A stretch of 64,000 nt of DNA from the NCBI RefSeq assembly GCF_000002235.5, contig NW_022145605.1, positions 671,321 through 735,320 on the forward strand, written 5' to 3'. The position numbers and the translations under genes are program-made. The DNA is from Strongylocentrotus purpuratus (taxonomy: Eukaryota; Echinodermata; Echinoidea; Camarodonta; Strongylocentrotidae). Below the pieces are notes generated by a model. That model saw nothing but the letters and a program-made list of their open reading frames with translations, had not been told where the DNA came from and searched no databases. How positions within the stretch are numbered: the stretch's first letter is position 1; every line of letters begins with the position of its first letter. Shown here piece after piece: positions 1 through 13,081 of this stretch.

Positions 1-160
1 GTTTAAGATGTTAACACTTTCTGATGTAAATGACATCAAAAAATATGCTGATTAACTAATTTTACTCCTTTGTTGAGGAAGAGGGGTGGCCCCTTAACAA
101 AAAAAAAGAAGGAAAAATAAAAAGGAAGAAAAAAATGCTTAAGAAAACCCGAGTTAAAAA

Positions 161-231
161 GGCATAGCCGGGAATCGAACCGAGTACATCTGCATTGTGA
201 AGCGATGTCTTATCCACAAGACCACTTGTGC
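161..231 (-). tRNA. tRNA-like sequence, valine (CAC) type; representative of ~53 copies
   Basis: Read on the minus strand, this 71-nt segment starts GCACAAGTGG and ends CTATGCC, followed immediately by TTTTT, a pol III terminator. It holds a good B box (GGTTCGATTCC). The D arm is GTCT-TGTGGATA-AGAC with four pairs. The loop TTCACAA is the usual tRNA-Val(CAC) loop, flanked by CATC and GATG that can pair. Weak points: the acceptor strands GCACAAG and CTATGCC pair at only about three of seven positions, and the anticodon stem needs a bulge. Equivalent copies occur in every unit of the array. Some keep GGTTCGATTCC, others have GTTCGAATCTC. It may be a degenerate tRNA gene, a tRNA-derived satellite, or an unusual functional tRNA. 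The family assignment is inferred from the anticodon loop. Confidence 0.5.
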
Positions 232-3200
232 TTCACTGTTATTAACTTGTTCGGTTCAAGATGTTAACACTTTCTGATGTTAATGACATTAAAAAATATG
301 CTGATTAACTAATTTTACTCCTTTGTTGAGGAGGAGGGGGTGGCCCCTAAACAAAAAAAAGAGAAGGAAAATAAAAAGGAAGAAAAAAAATGCTTAAGAA
401 AACAAGAGTTAAAAAGGCATAGCCGAGATTCGAACAGAGTACATCTGCATTGTGAAGCGATGTCTTATCCACAAGACCACTTGTGCTTCACTGTTAATAA
501 CTTGTTCGGTTCAAAATGTTAACTCTTTCTGATGTTAATGACTTTAAAAAATATGCTGATAAACTAATTTGACTCCTTTGTTGAGGAAGAGGGGGTGGCC
601 CCTAAACAAACAAAAAGGGAAAAATCAATAGGAAGAAAAAAATGCTTAAGAAAACACGAGTTAAAAAGGCATAGCCGAGAATCGAACCGAGTACATCTGC
701 ATTGTAAAGCGATGTCTTATCCACAAGACCACTTTTGCTTCACTGATATTATCTTGTTCGGTTCAAGATGTTAACACTATCTGATGTTAATGACTTTAAA
801 AAATATGCTGATGAACTAAGTTTACTCCCTTGTTGAGGAAGAGGGGGTGGCCCCTAAACAAAAAAAAAGAAGGAAAATCAATAAGAAGAAAAAAATATTT
901 AAAAAAACACGAGTTTAAAAGGCTTAGCTGGGAATCAAACCGAGTACATTTACATTGTGAAGCGATGTCTTATCCACAAGACCACTTGTGCTTCACTGTT
1001 ATTAACTTGTTCAGTTCAAGATGTTAACACTTTCTGATGTAAATGACATCAAAAAATATGCTGATTAACTAATTTTACTCCTTTGTTGAGGTAGAGGGGT
1101 GGCCCCTTAACAAAAAAAAAGAAGGAAAAATAAAAAGGAAGAAAAAAATGGTTAAGAAAACCCGAGTTAAAAAGGCATAGCCGGGAATCGAACTGAGTAC
1201 ATCTGCATTGTGAATGGATGTCTTATCCACAAGACCACTTGTGCTTCACTGTTATTAACTTGTTCGGTTCAAGATGTTAACACTTTCTGATGTTAATGAC
1301 ATTAAAAAATATGCTGATTAACTAAGTTTACTCCTTTGTTGAGGAAGAGGGGGTGGCCCCTAAACAAAAAAAAAGAAGGAAAATCAATAGGAAGAAAAAA
1401 ATATTTAAAAAAACACGAGTTAAAAAGGCTTAGCTGGGAATCGAACCGAGTACATCTGCATTGTGAATGGATGTCTTATCCACAAGACCACTTGTGCTTC
1501 ACTGTTTTTAACTTGTTCGGTTCAAGATGTTAACACTTTCTGATGTAAACGACATAAAAAAATATGCTGATTAACTAATTTTACTCCTTTGTTGCGGAAG
1601 AGGGATGGCCCCTTAACAGAAAAAAAGAAGGAAAAATAAAAAGGAAGAAAAAAATGCTTAAGAAAACACGAGTTAAAAAGGCATAGCCGGGAATCGAACC
1701 GAGTACATCTGCATTGTGAAGCGATGTCTTATCCACAAGACCACTTGTGCTTCACTGTTATTAACTTGTTCGGTTCAAGATGTTAACACTTTCTGATGTT
1801 AATGACATTAAAAAATATGCTGATTAACTAATTTTACTCCTTTGTTGAGGAGGAGGGGGTGGCCCCTAAACAAAAAAAAGAGAAGGAAAAATAAAAAGGA
1901 AGAAAAAAATGCTTAAGAAAACAAGAGTTAAAAAGGCATAGCCGAGATTCGAACAGAGTACATCTGCATTGTGAAGCGATGTCTTATCCACAAGACCACT
2001 TGTGCTTCACTGTTAATAACTTGTTCGGTTCAAAATGTTAACTCTTTCTGATGTTAATGACTTTAAAAAATATGCTGATAAACTAATTTGACTCCTTTGT
2101 TGAGGAAGAGGGGGTGGCCCCTAAACAAAAAAAAAAAGGAAAAATCAATAGGAAGAAAAAAATGCTTAAGAAAACACGAGTTAAAAAGGCATAGCCGAGA
2201 ATCGAACCGAGTACATCTGCATTGTGAAGCGATGTCTTATCCACAAGACCACTTTTGCTTCACTGATATTATCTTGTTCGGTTCAAGATGTTAACACTAT
2301 CTGATGTTAATGACTTTAAAAAATATGCTGATGAACTAAGTTTACTCCTTTGTTGAGGAAGAGGGGGTGGCCCCTAAACAAAAAAAAAGAAGGAAAATCA
2401 ATAGGAAGAAAAAAATATTTAAAAAACACGAGTTTAAAAGGCTTAGCTGGGAATCAAACCGAGTACATTTACATTGTGAAGCGATGTCTTATCCACAAGA
2501 CCACTTGTGCTTCACTGTTATTAACTTGTTCAGTTCAAGATGTTAACACTTTCTGATGTAAATGACATCAAAAAATATGCTGATTAACTAATTTTACTCC
2601 TTTGTTGAGGTAGAGGGGTGGCCCCTTAACAAAAAAAAGAAGGAAAAATAAAAAGGAAGAAAAAAATGGTTAAGAAAACCCGAGTTAAAAAGGCATAGCC
2701 GGGAATCGAACTGAGTACATCTGCATTGTGAATGGATGTCTTATCCACAAGACCACTTGTGCTTCACTGTTATTAACTTGTTCGGTTCAAGATGTTAACA
2801 CTTTCTGATGTTAATGACATTAAAAAATATGCTGATTAACTAAGTTTACTCCTTTGTTGAGGAAGAGGGGGTGGCCCCTAAACAAAAAAAAAGAAGGAAA
2901 ATCAATAGGAAGAAAAAAATGGTTAAGAAAACCCGAGTTAAAAAGGCATAGCCGGGAATCGAACTGAGTACATCTGCATTGTGAATGGATGTCTTATCCA
3001 CAAGACCACTTGTGCTTCACTGTTATTAACTTGTTCGGTTCAAGATGTTAACACTTTCTGATGTTAATGACATTAAAAAATATGCTGATTAACTAAGTTT
3101 ACTCCTTTGTTGAGGAAGAGGGGGTGGCCCCTAAACAAAAAAAAGAAGGAAAATAAATAGGAAGAAAAAATATTTAAAAAAACACGAGTTAAAAAGGCTT

Positions 3201-6200
3201 AGCTGGGAATCGAACCGAGTACATCTGCATTGTGAATGGATGTCTTATCCACAAGACCACTTGTGCTTCACTGTTATTAACTTGTTCGGTTCAAGATGTA
3301 AACACTTTCTGATGTAAACGACATAAAAAAATATGCTGATTAACTAATTTTACTCCTTTGTTGCGGAAGAGGGGTGGCCTCTTAACAGAAAAAAGAAGGA
3401 AAAATAAAAAGGAAGAAAAAAAATGCTTAAGAAAACACGAGTTAAAAAGGCATAGCCGAAATCGAACCGAGTACATCTGCATTGTGAAGCGATTTCTTAT
3501 CCACAAGACCACTTTTGCTTCACTGATATTATCTTGTTCGGTTCAAGATGTTAACACTATCTGATGTTAATGACTTTAAAAAATATGCTGATGAACTAAG
3601 TTTACTCCTTTGTTGAGGAAGAGGGGGTGGCCCCTAAACAAAAAAAAAGAAGGAAAATCAATAGGAAGAAAAAAATATTTTAAAAAACACGAGTTTAAAA
3701 GGCTTAGCTGGGAATCGAACCGAGTACATTTACATTGTGATGCGATGTCTTATCCACAAGGCCACTTGTGCTTCACTGTTATTAACTTTTTCAAATCAAT
3801 AGGAAGAAAAAAATATTTAAAAAAACACGAGTTAAAAAGGCATAGCCGGGAATCGAACCGAGTACATCTGCATTGTGAATATGTCTTATCCACAAGACCA
3901 CTTGTGCTTCACTGTTATTAACTTGTTCAGTTTAAGATGTTAACACTTTCTGATGTAAATGACATCAAAAAATATGCTGATTAACTAATTTTACTCCTTT
4001 GTTGAGGAAGAGGGGTGGCCCCTTAACAAAAAAAAAGAAGGAAAAATAAAAAGGAAGAAAAAAATGCTTAAGAAAACCGAGTTAAAAAGGCATAGCCGGG
4101 AATCGAACCGAGTACATCTGCATTGTGAAGCGATGTCTTATCCACAAGACCACTTGTGCTTCACTGTTATTAACTTGTTCGGTTCAAGATGTTAACACTT
4201 TCTGATGTTAATGACATTAAAAAATATGCTGATTAACTAATTTTACTCCTTTGTTGAGGAGGAGGGGGTGGCCCCTAAACAAAAAAAAAGAGAAGGAAAA
4301 ATAAAAAGGAAGAAAAAAATGCTTAAGAAAACAAGAGTTAAAAAGGCATAGCCGAGATTCGAACAGAGTACATCTGCATTGTGAAGCGATGTCTTATCCA
4401 CAAGACCACTTGTGCTTCACTGTTAATAACTTGTTCGGTTCAAAATGTTAACTCTTTCTGATGTTAATGACTTTAAAAAATATGCTGATAAACTAATTTG
4501 ACTCCTTTGTTGAGGAAGAGGGGGTGGCCCCTAAACAAAAAAAAAAGAAGGAAAAATCAATAGGAAGAAAAAAATGCTTAAGAAAACACGAGTTAAAAAG
4601 GCATAGCCGAGAATCGAACCGAGTACATCTGCATTGTGAAGCGATGTCTTATCCACAAGACCACTTTTGCTTCACTGATATTATCTTGTTCGGTTCAAGA
4701 TGTTAACACTATCTGATGTTAATGACTTTAAAAAATATGCTGATGAACTAAGTTTACTCCTTTGTTGAGGAAGAGGGGGTGGCCCCTAAACAAAAAAAAA
4801 GAAGGAAAATCAATAGGAAGAAAAAAATATTTAAAAAAACACGAGTTTAAAAGGCTTAGCTGGGAATCAAACCGAGTACATTTACATTGTGAAGCGATGT
4901 CTTATCCACAAGACCACTTGTGCTTCACTGTTATTAACTTGTTCAGTTCAAGATGTTAACACTTTCTGATGTAAATGACATCAAAAAATATGCTGATTAA
5001 CTAATTTTACTCCTTTGTTGAGGTAGAGGGGTGGCCCCTTAACAAAAAAAAGAAGGAAAAATAAAAAGGAAGAAAAAAATGGTTAAGAAAACCCGAGTTA
5101 AAAAGGCATAGCCGGGAATCGAACTGAGTACATCTGCATTGTGAATGGATGTCTTATCCACAAGACCACTTGTGCTTCACTGTTATTAACTTGTTCGGTT
5201 CAAGATGTTAACACTTTCTGATGTTAATGACATTAAAAAATATGCTGATTAACTAAGTTTACTCCTTTGTTGAGGAAGAGGGGGTGGCCCCTAAACAAAA
5301 AAAAAGAAGGAAAATCAATAGGAAGAAAAAAATGGTTAAGAAAACCCGAGTTAAAAAGGCATAGCCGGGAATCGAACTGAGTACATCTGCATTGTGAATG
5401 GATGTCTTATCCACAAGACCACTTGTGCTTCACTGTTATTAACTTGTTCGGTTCAAGATGTTAACACTTTCTGATGTTAATGACATTAAAAAATATGCTG
5501 ATTAACTAAGTTTACTCCTTTGTTGAGGAAGAGGGGGTGGCCCCTAAACAAAAAAAGAAGGAAAATAAATAGGAAGAAAAAATATTTAAAAAAACACGAG
5601 TTAAAAAGGCTTAGCTGGGAATCGAACCGAGTACATCTGCATTGTGAATGGATGTCTTATCCACAAGACCACTTGTGCTTCACTGTTATTAACTTGTTCG
5701 GTTCAAGATGTAAACACTTTCTGATGTAAACGACATAAAAAAAAATATGCTGATTAACTAATTTTACTCCTTTGTTGCGGAAGAGGGGTGGCCTCTTAAC
5801 AGAAAAAAAGAAGGAAAAATAAAAAGGAAGAAAAAAATGCTTAAGAAAACACGAGTTAAAAAGGCATAGCCGAAATCGAACCGAGTACATCTGCATTGTG
5901 AAGCGATTTCTTATCCACAAGACCACTTTTGCTTCACTGATATTATCTTGTTCGGTTCAAGATGTTAACACTATCTGATGTTAATGACTTTAAAAAATAT
6001 GCTGATGAACTAAGTTTACTCCTTTGTTGAGGAAGAGGGGGTGGCCCCTAAACAAAAAAAAGAAGGAAAATCAATAGGAAGAAAAAAATATTTTAAAAAC
6101 ACGAGTTTAAAAGGCTTAGCTGGGAATCGAACCGAGTACATTTACATTGTGATGCGATGTCTTATCCACAAGGCCACTTGTGCTTCACTGTTATTAACTT

Positions 6201-6341
6201 TTTCAAATCAATAGGAAGAAAAAAATATTTAAAAAAACACGAGTTAAAAAGGCATAGCCGGGAATCGAACCGAGTACATCTGCATTGTGAATATGTCTTA
6301 TCCACAAGACCACTTGTGCTTCACTGTTATTAACTTGTTCG

Positions 6342-7900
6342 GTTTAAGATGTTAACACTTTCTGATGTAAATGACATCAAAAAATATGCTGATTAACTAA
6401 TTTTACTCCTTTGTTGAGGAAGAGGGGTGGCCCCTTAACAAAAAAAAAGAAGGAAAAATAAAAAGGAAGAAAAAAATGCTTAAGAAAACCCGAGTTAAAA
6501 AGGCATAGCCGGGAATCGAACCGAGTACATCTGCATTGTGAAGCGATGTCTTATCCACAAGACCACTTGTGCTTCACTGTTATTAACTTGTTCGGTTCAA
6601 GATGTTAACACTTTCTGATGTTAATGACATTAAAAAATATGCTGATTAACTAATTTTACTCCTTTGTTGAGGAGGAGGGGGTGGCCCCTAAACAAAAAAA
6701 AGAGAGGAAAAATAAAAAGGAAGAAAAAAATGCTTAAGAAAACAAGAGTTAAAAAGGCATAGCCGAGATTCGAACAGAGTACATCTGCATTGTGAAGCGA
6801 TGTCTTATCCACAAGACCACTTGTGCTTCACTGTTAATAACTTGTTCGGTTCAAATGTTAACTCTTTCTGATGTTAATGACTTTAAAAAATATGCTGATA
6901 AACTAATTTGACTCCTTTGTTGAGGAAGAGGGGGTGGCCCCTAAACAAACAAAAAAGAAGGAAAAATCAATAGGAAGAAAAAATGCTTAAGAAAACACGA
7001 GTTAAAAAGGCATAGCCGAGAATCGAACCGAGTACATCTGCATTGTAAAGCGATGTCTTATCCACAAGACCACTTTTGCTTCACTGATATTATCTTGTTC
7101 GGTTCAAGATGTTAACACTATCTGATGTTAATGACTTTAAAAAATATGCTGATGAACTAAGTTTACTCCTTTGTTGAGGAAGAGGGGGTGGCCCCTAAAC
7201 AAAAAAAAAGAAGGAAAATCAATAAGAAGAAAAAAATATTTAAAAAAACACGAGTTTAAAAGGCTTAGCTGGGAATCAAACCGAGTACATTTACATTGTG
7301 AAGCGATGTCTTATCCACAAGACCACTTGTGCTTCACTGTTATTAACTTGTTCAGTTCAAGATGTTAACACTTTCTGATGTAAATGACATCAAAAAATAT
7401 GCTGATTAACTAATTTTACTCCTTTGTTGAGGTAGAGGGGTGGCCCCTTAACAAAAAAAAAGAAGGAAAAATAAAAAGGAAGAAAAAAATGGTTAAGAAA
7501 ACCCGAGTTAAAAAGGCATAGCCGGGAATCGAACTGAGTACATCTGCATTGTGAATGGATGTCTTATCCACAAGACCACTTGTGCTTCACTGTTATTAAC
7601 TTGTTCGGTTCAAGATGTTAACACTTTCTGATGTTAATGACATTAAAAAATATGCTGATTAACTAAGTTTACTCCTTTGTTGAGGAAGAGGGGGTGGCCC
7701 CTAAACAAAAAAAAAGAAGGAAAATCAATAGGAAGAAAAAAATATTTAAAAAAACACGAGTTAAAAAGGCTTAGCTGGGAATCGAACCGAGTACATCTGC
7801 ATTGTGAATGGATGTCTTATCCACAAGACCACTTGTGCTTCACTGTTTTTAACTTGTTCGGTTCAAGATGTTAACACTTTCTGATGTAAACGACATAAAA
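6342..7900. repeat. Higher-order duplicate of 1-1,560 inside the array
   Basis: The succession of unit variants from 6,342 matches that from 1 almost base for base at an offset of 6,341 bp. Shared rare variants include the GTTTAAGATG start, the AATAAGAAG variant at ~880/7,221, and the TTCAGTTCAAG variant at ~1,012/7,353. This is a block duplication of about six units rather than random similarity between units. Other offsets seen in the array are ~2,435 bp (2,088 and 4,524; 3,370 and 5,800) and 1,270 bp (9,845 and 11,115). Confidence 0.85.
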
Positions 7901-10900
7901 AAATATGCTGATTAACTAATTTTACTCCTTTGTTGCGGAAGAGGGATGGCCTCTTAACAGAAAAAAAGAAGGAAAAATAAAAAGGAAGAAAAAAATGCTT
8001 AAGAAAACACGAGTTAAAAAGGCATAGCCGAAATCGAACCGAGTACATCTGCATTGTGAAGCGATTTCTTATCCACAAGACCACTTTTGCTTCACTGATA
8101 TTATCTTGTTCGGTTCAAGATGTTAACACTATCTGATGTTAATGACTTTAAAAAATATGCTGATGAACTAAGTTTACTCCTTTGTTGAGGAAGAGGGGGT
8201 GGCCCCTAAACAAAAAAAAAGAAGGAAAATCAATAGGAAGAAAAAAATATTTAAAAAAAACACGAGTTTAAAAGGCTTAGCTGGGAATCGAACCGAGTAC
8301 ATTTACATTGTGATGCGATGTCTTATCCACAAGGCCACTTGTGCTTCACTGTTATTAACTTTTTCAAATCAATAGGAAGAAAAAAATATTTAAAAAAACA
8401 CGAGTTAAAAAGGCTTAGCTGGGAATCGAACCGAGTACATTTACATTGTGATGCGATGTCTTATCCACAAGACCACTTGTGCTTCACTGTTATTAACTTG
8501 TTCAGTTTAAGATGTTAACACTTTCTGATGTAAATGACATCAAAAAATATGCTGATTAACTAATTTTACTCCTTTGTTGAGGAAGAGGGGTGGCCCCTTA
8601 ACAAAAAAAAAGAAGGAAAAATAAAAAGGAAGAAAAAAATGCTTAAGAAAACCCGAGTTAAAAAGGCATAGCCGGGAATCGAACCGAGTGCATCTGCATT
8701 GTGAATGGATGTCTTATCCACAAGACCACTTGTGCTTCACTGTTATTAACTTGTTCGGTTCAAGATGTTAACACTTTCTGATGTTAATGACATTAAAAAA
8801 TATGCTGATTAACTAATTTTACTCCTTTGTTGAGGAGGAGGGGGTGGCCCCTAAACAAACAAAAAGAGAAGGAAAAATAAAAAGGAAGAAAAAAATGCTT
8901 AAGAAAACAAGAGTTAAAAAGGCATAGCCGAGATTCGAACAGAGTACATCTGCATTGTGAAGCGATGTCTTATCCACAAGACCACTTGTGCTTCACTGTT
9001 AATAACTTGTTCGGTTCAAAATGTTAACTCTTTCTGATGTTAATGACTTTAAAAAATATGCTGATAAACTAATTTTACTCCTTTGTTGAGGAAGAGGGGG
9101 TGGCCCCTAAACAAACAAAAAAAGAAGGAAAAATCAATAGGAAGAAAAAAATGCTTAAGAAAACACGAGTTAAAAAGGCATAGCCGAGAATCGAACCGAG
9201 TACATCTGCATTGTGAAGCGATGTCTTATCCACAAGACCACTTTTGCTTCACTGATATTATCTTGTTCGGTTCAAGATGTTAACACTATCTGATGTTAAT
9301 GACTTTAAAAAATATGCTGATGAACTAAGTTTACTCCTTTGTTGAGGAAGAGGGGGTGGCCCCAAAACAAAAAAAAAGAAGGAAAATCAATAGGAAGAAA
9401 AAAATATTTTAAAAAACACGAGTTAAAAAGGCTTAGCTGGGAATCGAATCGAGTACATTTGCATTGTGAAGCGATGTCTTATCCACAAGACCACTTGTGC
9501 TTCACTGTTATTAACTTGTTCGGTTCAAGATGTTAACACTTTCTGATGTTAATGACATCAAAAAATATGCTGATTAACTAATTTTACTCCTTTGTTGAGG
9601 TAGAGGGGTGGCCCCTTAACAAAAAAAAAGAAGGAAAAATAAAAAGGAAGAAAAAAATGGTTAAGAAAACCCGAGTTAAAAAGGCATAGCCGGGAATCGA
9701 ACCGAGTACATCTGCATTGTGAATGGATGTCTTATCCACAAGACCACTTGTGCTTCACTGTTATTAACTTGTTCGGTTCAAGATGTTAACACTTTCTGAT
9801 GTTAATGACATTAAAAATTATGCTGATTAACTAAGTTTACTCCTTTGTTGAGGAAGAGGGGGTGGCCCCTAAACAAAAAAAAAGAAGGAAAATCAATAGG
9901 AAGAAAAAAATATTTAAAAAAACACGAGTTAAAAAGGCTTAGCTGGGAATCGAACCGAGTACATCTGCATTGTGAATGGATGTCTTATCCAAAAGACCAC
10001 TTGTGCTTCACTGTTATTAACTTGTTCGGTTCAAGATGTTAACACTTTCTGATGTAAACGACATAAAAAAAAATATGCTGATTAACTAATTTTACTCCTT
10101 TGTTGCGGAAGAGGGGTGGACTCTTAACAGAAAAAAAGAAGGAAAAATAAAAAGGAAGAAAAAAATGCTTAAGAAAACACGAGTTAAAAAGGCATAGCCG
10201 GGAATCGAACCGAGTACATCTGCATTGTGAATGGATGTCTTATCCACAAGACCACTTGTGCTTCACTGTTATTAACTTGTTCGGTTCAAGATGTTAACAC
10301 TTTCTGATGTAAATGACATTAAAAAATATGCTGATTAACTAATTTTACTCCTTTGTTGTGGAGGAGGGGGTGGCCCATAAACAAAACAAAAAAAGAAGGA
10401 AAAATAAAAAGGAAAAAAGAAATGCTTAAGAAAACACGAGTTAAAAAGGCATAGCCGGGAATCGAACCGAATACATCTGCATTGTGAATATGTCTTATCC
10501 ACAAGACCACTTTTGCTTCACTGTAAATAACTTGTTCGGTTCAAAATGTTAATTCTTTCTGATGTTAATGACTTTAAAAAATATGCTGATCAACTAATTT
10601 TACTCATTTGTTGAGGAAGAGGGGGTGGCCTCTAAACAAAAAAAAAGAAGGAAAAATAAAAAGGAAGAAAGAAATGCTTAAGAAAACACAAGTTAAAAAG
10701 GCATAGCCGGGAATCGAACCGAATACATCTGCATTGTGAATATGTCTTATCCACAAGACCACTTGTGCTTCACTGTTATTAACTTGTTCGGTTCAAGATG
10801 TTAACACTTTCTGATGTAAATGACATTAAAAAATATGCTGATTAACTAATTTGACTCCTTTGTTGAGGAAGAGGGGGTGGCCCCTAAACAAACAAAAAAG

Positions 10901-13081
10901 AAGGAAAAATCAATAGGAAGAAAAAAATGGTTAAGAAAACCCGAGTTAAAAAGGCATAGCCGGGAATCGAACCGAGTACATCTGCATTGTGAATGGATGT
11001 CTTATCCACAAGACCACTTGTGCTTCACTGTTATTAACTTGTTCGGTTCAAGATGTTAACACTTTCTGATGTTAATGACATTAAAAATTATGCTGATTAA
11101 CTAAGTTTACTCCTTTGTTGAGGAAGAGGGGGTGGCCCCTAAACAAAAAAAAAGAAGGAAAATCAATAGGAAGAAAAAAATATTTAAAAAAACACGAGTT
11201 AAAAAGGCTTAGCTGGGAATCGAACCGAGTACATCTGCATTGTGAATGGATGTCTTATCCAAAAGACCACTTGTGCTTCACTGTTATTAACTTGTTCGGT
11301 TCAAGATGTTAACACTTTCTGATGTAAACGACATAAAAAAAAATATGCTGATTAACTAATTTTACTCCTTTGTTGCGGAAGAGGGGTGGCCTCTTAACAG
11401 AAAAAAAGAAGGAAAAATAAAAAGTAAGAAAAAAATGCTTAAGAAAACACGAGTTAAAAAGGCATAGCCGGGAATCGAACCGAGTACATCTGCATTGTGA
11501 ATGGATGTCTTATCCACAAGACCACTTGTGCTTCACTGTTATTAACTTGTTCGGTTCAAGATGTTAACACTTTCTGATGTAAATGACATTAAAAAATATG
11601 CTGATTAACTAATTTTACTCCTTTGTTGAGGAGGAGGGGGTGGCCCATAAACAAAACAAAAAAAGAAGGAAAAATAAAAAGGAAAAAAGAAATGCTTAAG
11701 AAAACACGAGTTAAAAAGGCATAGCCGGGAATCGAACCGAATACATCTGCATTGTGAATATGTCTTATCCACAAGACCACTTTTGCTTCACTGTAAATAA
11801 CTTGTTCGGTTCAAAATGTTAATTCTTTCTGATGTTAATGACTTTAAAAAATATGCTGATAAACTAATTTTACTCATTTGTTGAGGAAGAGGGGGTGGCC
11901 CCTAAACAAAAAAAAAGAAGGAAAAATCAATAGGAAGAAAAAAATGCTTAAGAAAGCACGAGTTAAAAAGGCATAGCCGAAATCGAACCGAGTACATCTG
12001 CATTGTGAAGCGATGTCTTATCCACAAGACCACTTTTGCCTCACTGATATTATCTTGTTCGGTTCAAGATGTTAACACTATCTGATGTTAATGACTTTAA
12101 AAAATATGCTGATGAACTAAGTTTACTCCTTTGTTGCGGAAGAGGGGTGGCCTCTTAACAGAAAAAAAGAAGGAAAAATAAAAAGGAAGAAAAAAATGCT
12201 GAAGAAAACAAGAGTTAAAAAGGCATAGCCGGGAATCGAACCGAGTACATCTGCATTGTGAATGGATGTCTTATCCACAAGACCACTTGTGCTTCACTGT
12301 TATTAACTTGTTCGGTTCAAGATGTTAACACTTTCTGATGTAAATGACATTAAAAAATATGCTGATTAACTAATTTTACTCCTTTGTTGAGGAGGAGGGG
12401 GTGGCCCCTAAACAAAACAAAAAAAAGAAGGAAAAATAAAAAGGAAGAAAGAAATGCTTAAGAAAACACGAGTTAAAAAGGCATAGCCGGGAATCGAACC
12501 GAATACATCTGCATTGTGAATATGTCTTATCCACAAGACCACTTGTGCTTCACTGTTATAAACTTGTTCGGTTCAAGATGTTAACACTTTCTGATGTAAA
12601 TGACATTAAAAAATATTCTGATTAACTAATTTGACTCCTTTGTTGAGGAAGAGGGGGTGGCCCCTAAACAAACAAAAAAGAAGGAAAAATCAATAGGAAG
12701 AAAAAAATGCTTAAGAAAACACGAGTTAAAAAGGCATAGCCGAGAATCGAACCGAGTACATCTGCATTGTGAAGCGATGTGTTATCCACAAGACCACTTT
12801 TGCTTCACTGATATTATCTTGTTCGGTTCAAGATGTTAACATTTTCTGATGTTAATGACTTTAAAAAATATGCTGATGAACTAAGTTTACTCCTTTGTTG
12901 AGGAAGAGGGGGTGGCCCCTAAACAAAAAAAAAGAAGGAAAAATCAATAGGAAGAAAAAAAATGCTTAAGAAAACACGAGTTAAAAAGGCATAGCCGAGA
13001 ATCGAACCAAGTACATTTGCATTGTGAAGCGATGTCTTATACACAAGACCACTTGTGCTTCACTGTTGTTAACTTTTTCGG

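Larger units (their letters stand above)
1..13081 (-). repeat. Tandem array of ~53 units of ~253 bp, each with a tRNA-like sequence
   Basis: The region is an uninterrupted head-to-tail array. The phrase TTATCCACAAGACCACTT recurs about every 253 bp from ~210 to ~13,050. Each unit has four parts in plus-strand order: an A-rich stretch, a GGCATAGCC or GGCTTAGCT block, a tRNA-like segment read on the minus strand, and a spacer with GATGTTAACACTTTCTGATG. The GGCATAG-type block begins near 161, 417, 667, 922 and so on to 12,986, giving about 53 copies. Three units are shortened to ~136 bp (near 3,795, 6,210 and 8,367) by the same internal junction. Units fall into recurring subtypes, and the order of subtypes is repeated at larger scale. 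The short ORFs across the array simply reread the unit and are not genes. The left end lies outside the window. Confidence 0.97.

Noticed and set aside
1-13081. About 20 similar 60-70-codon ORFs (MLRKRGWPLNKKK type and minus-strand equivalents) as a small gene family
   Set aside because: They are rereadings of the tandem unit, including its tRNA-like part and A-rich tract. The ORFs change frame or vanish with single-base length changes in A-runs.
1-13081. CRISPR array
   Set aside because: The units are 253 bp and similar throughout. There are no short repeats with unique spacers, and the surrounding genes are animal.
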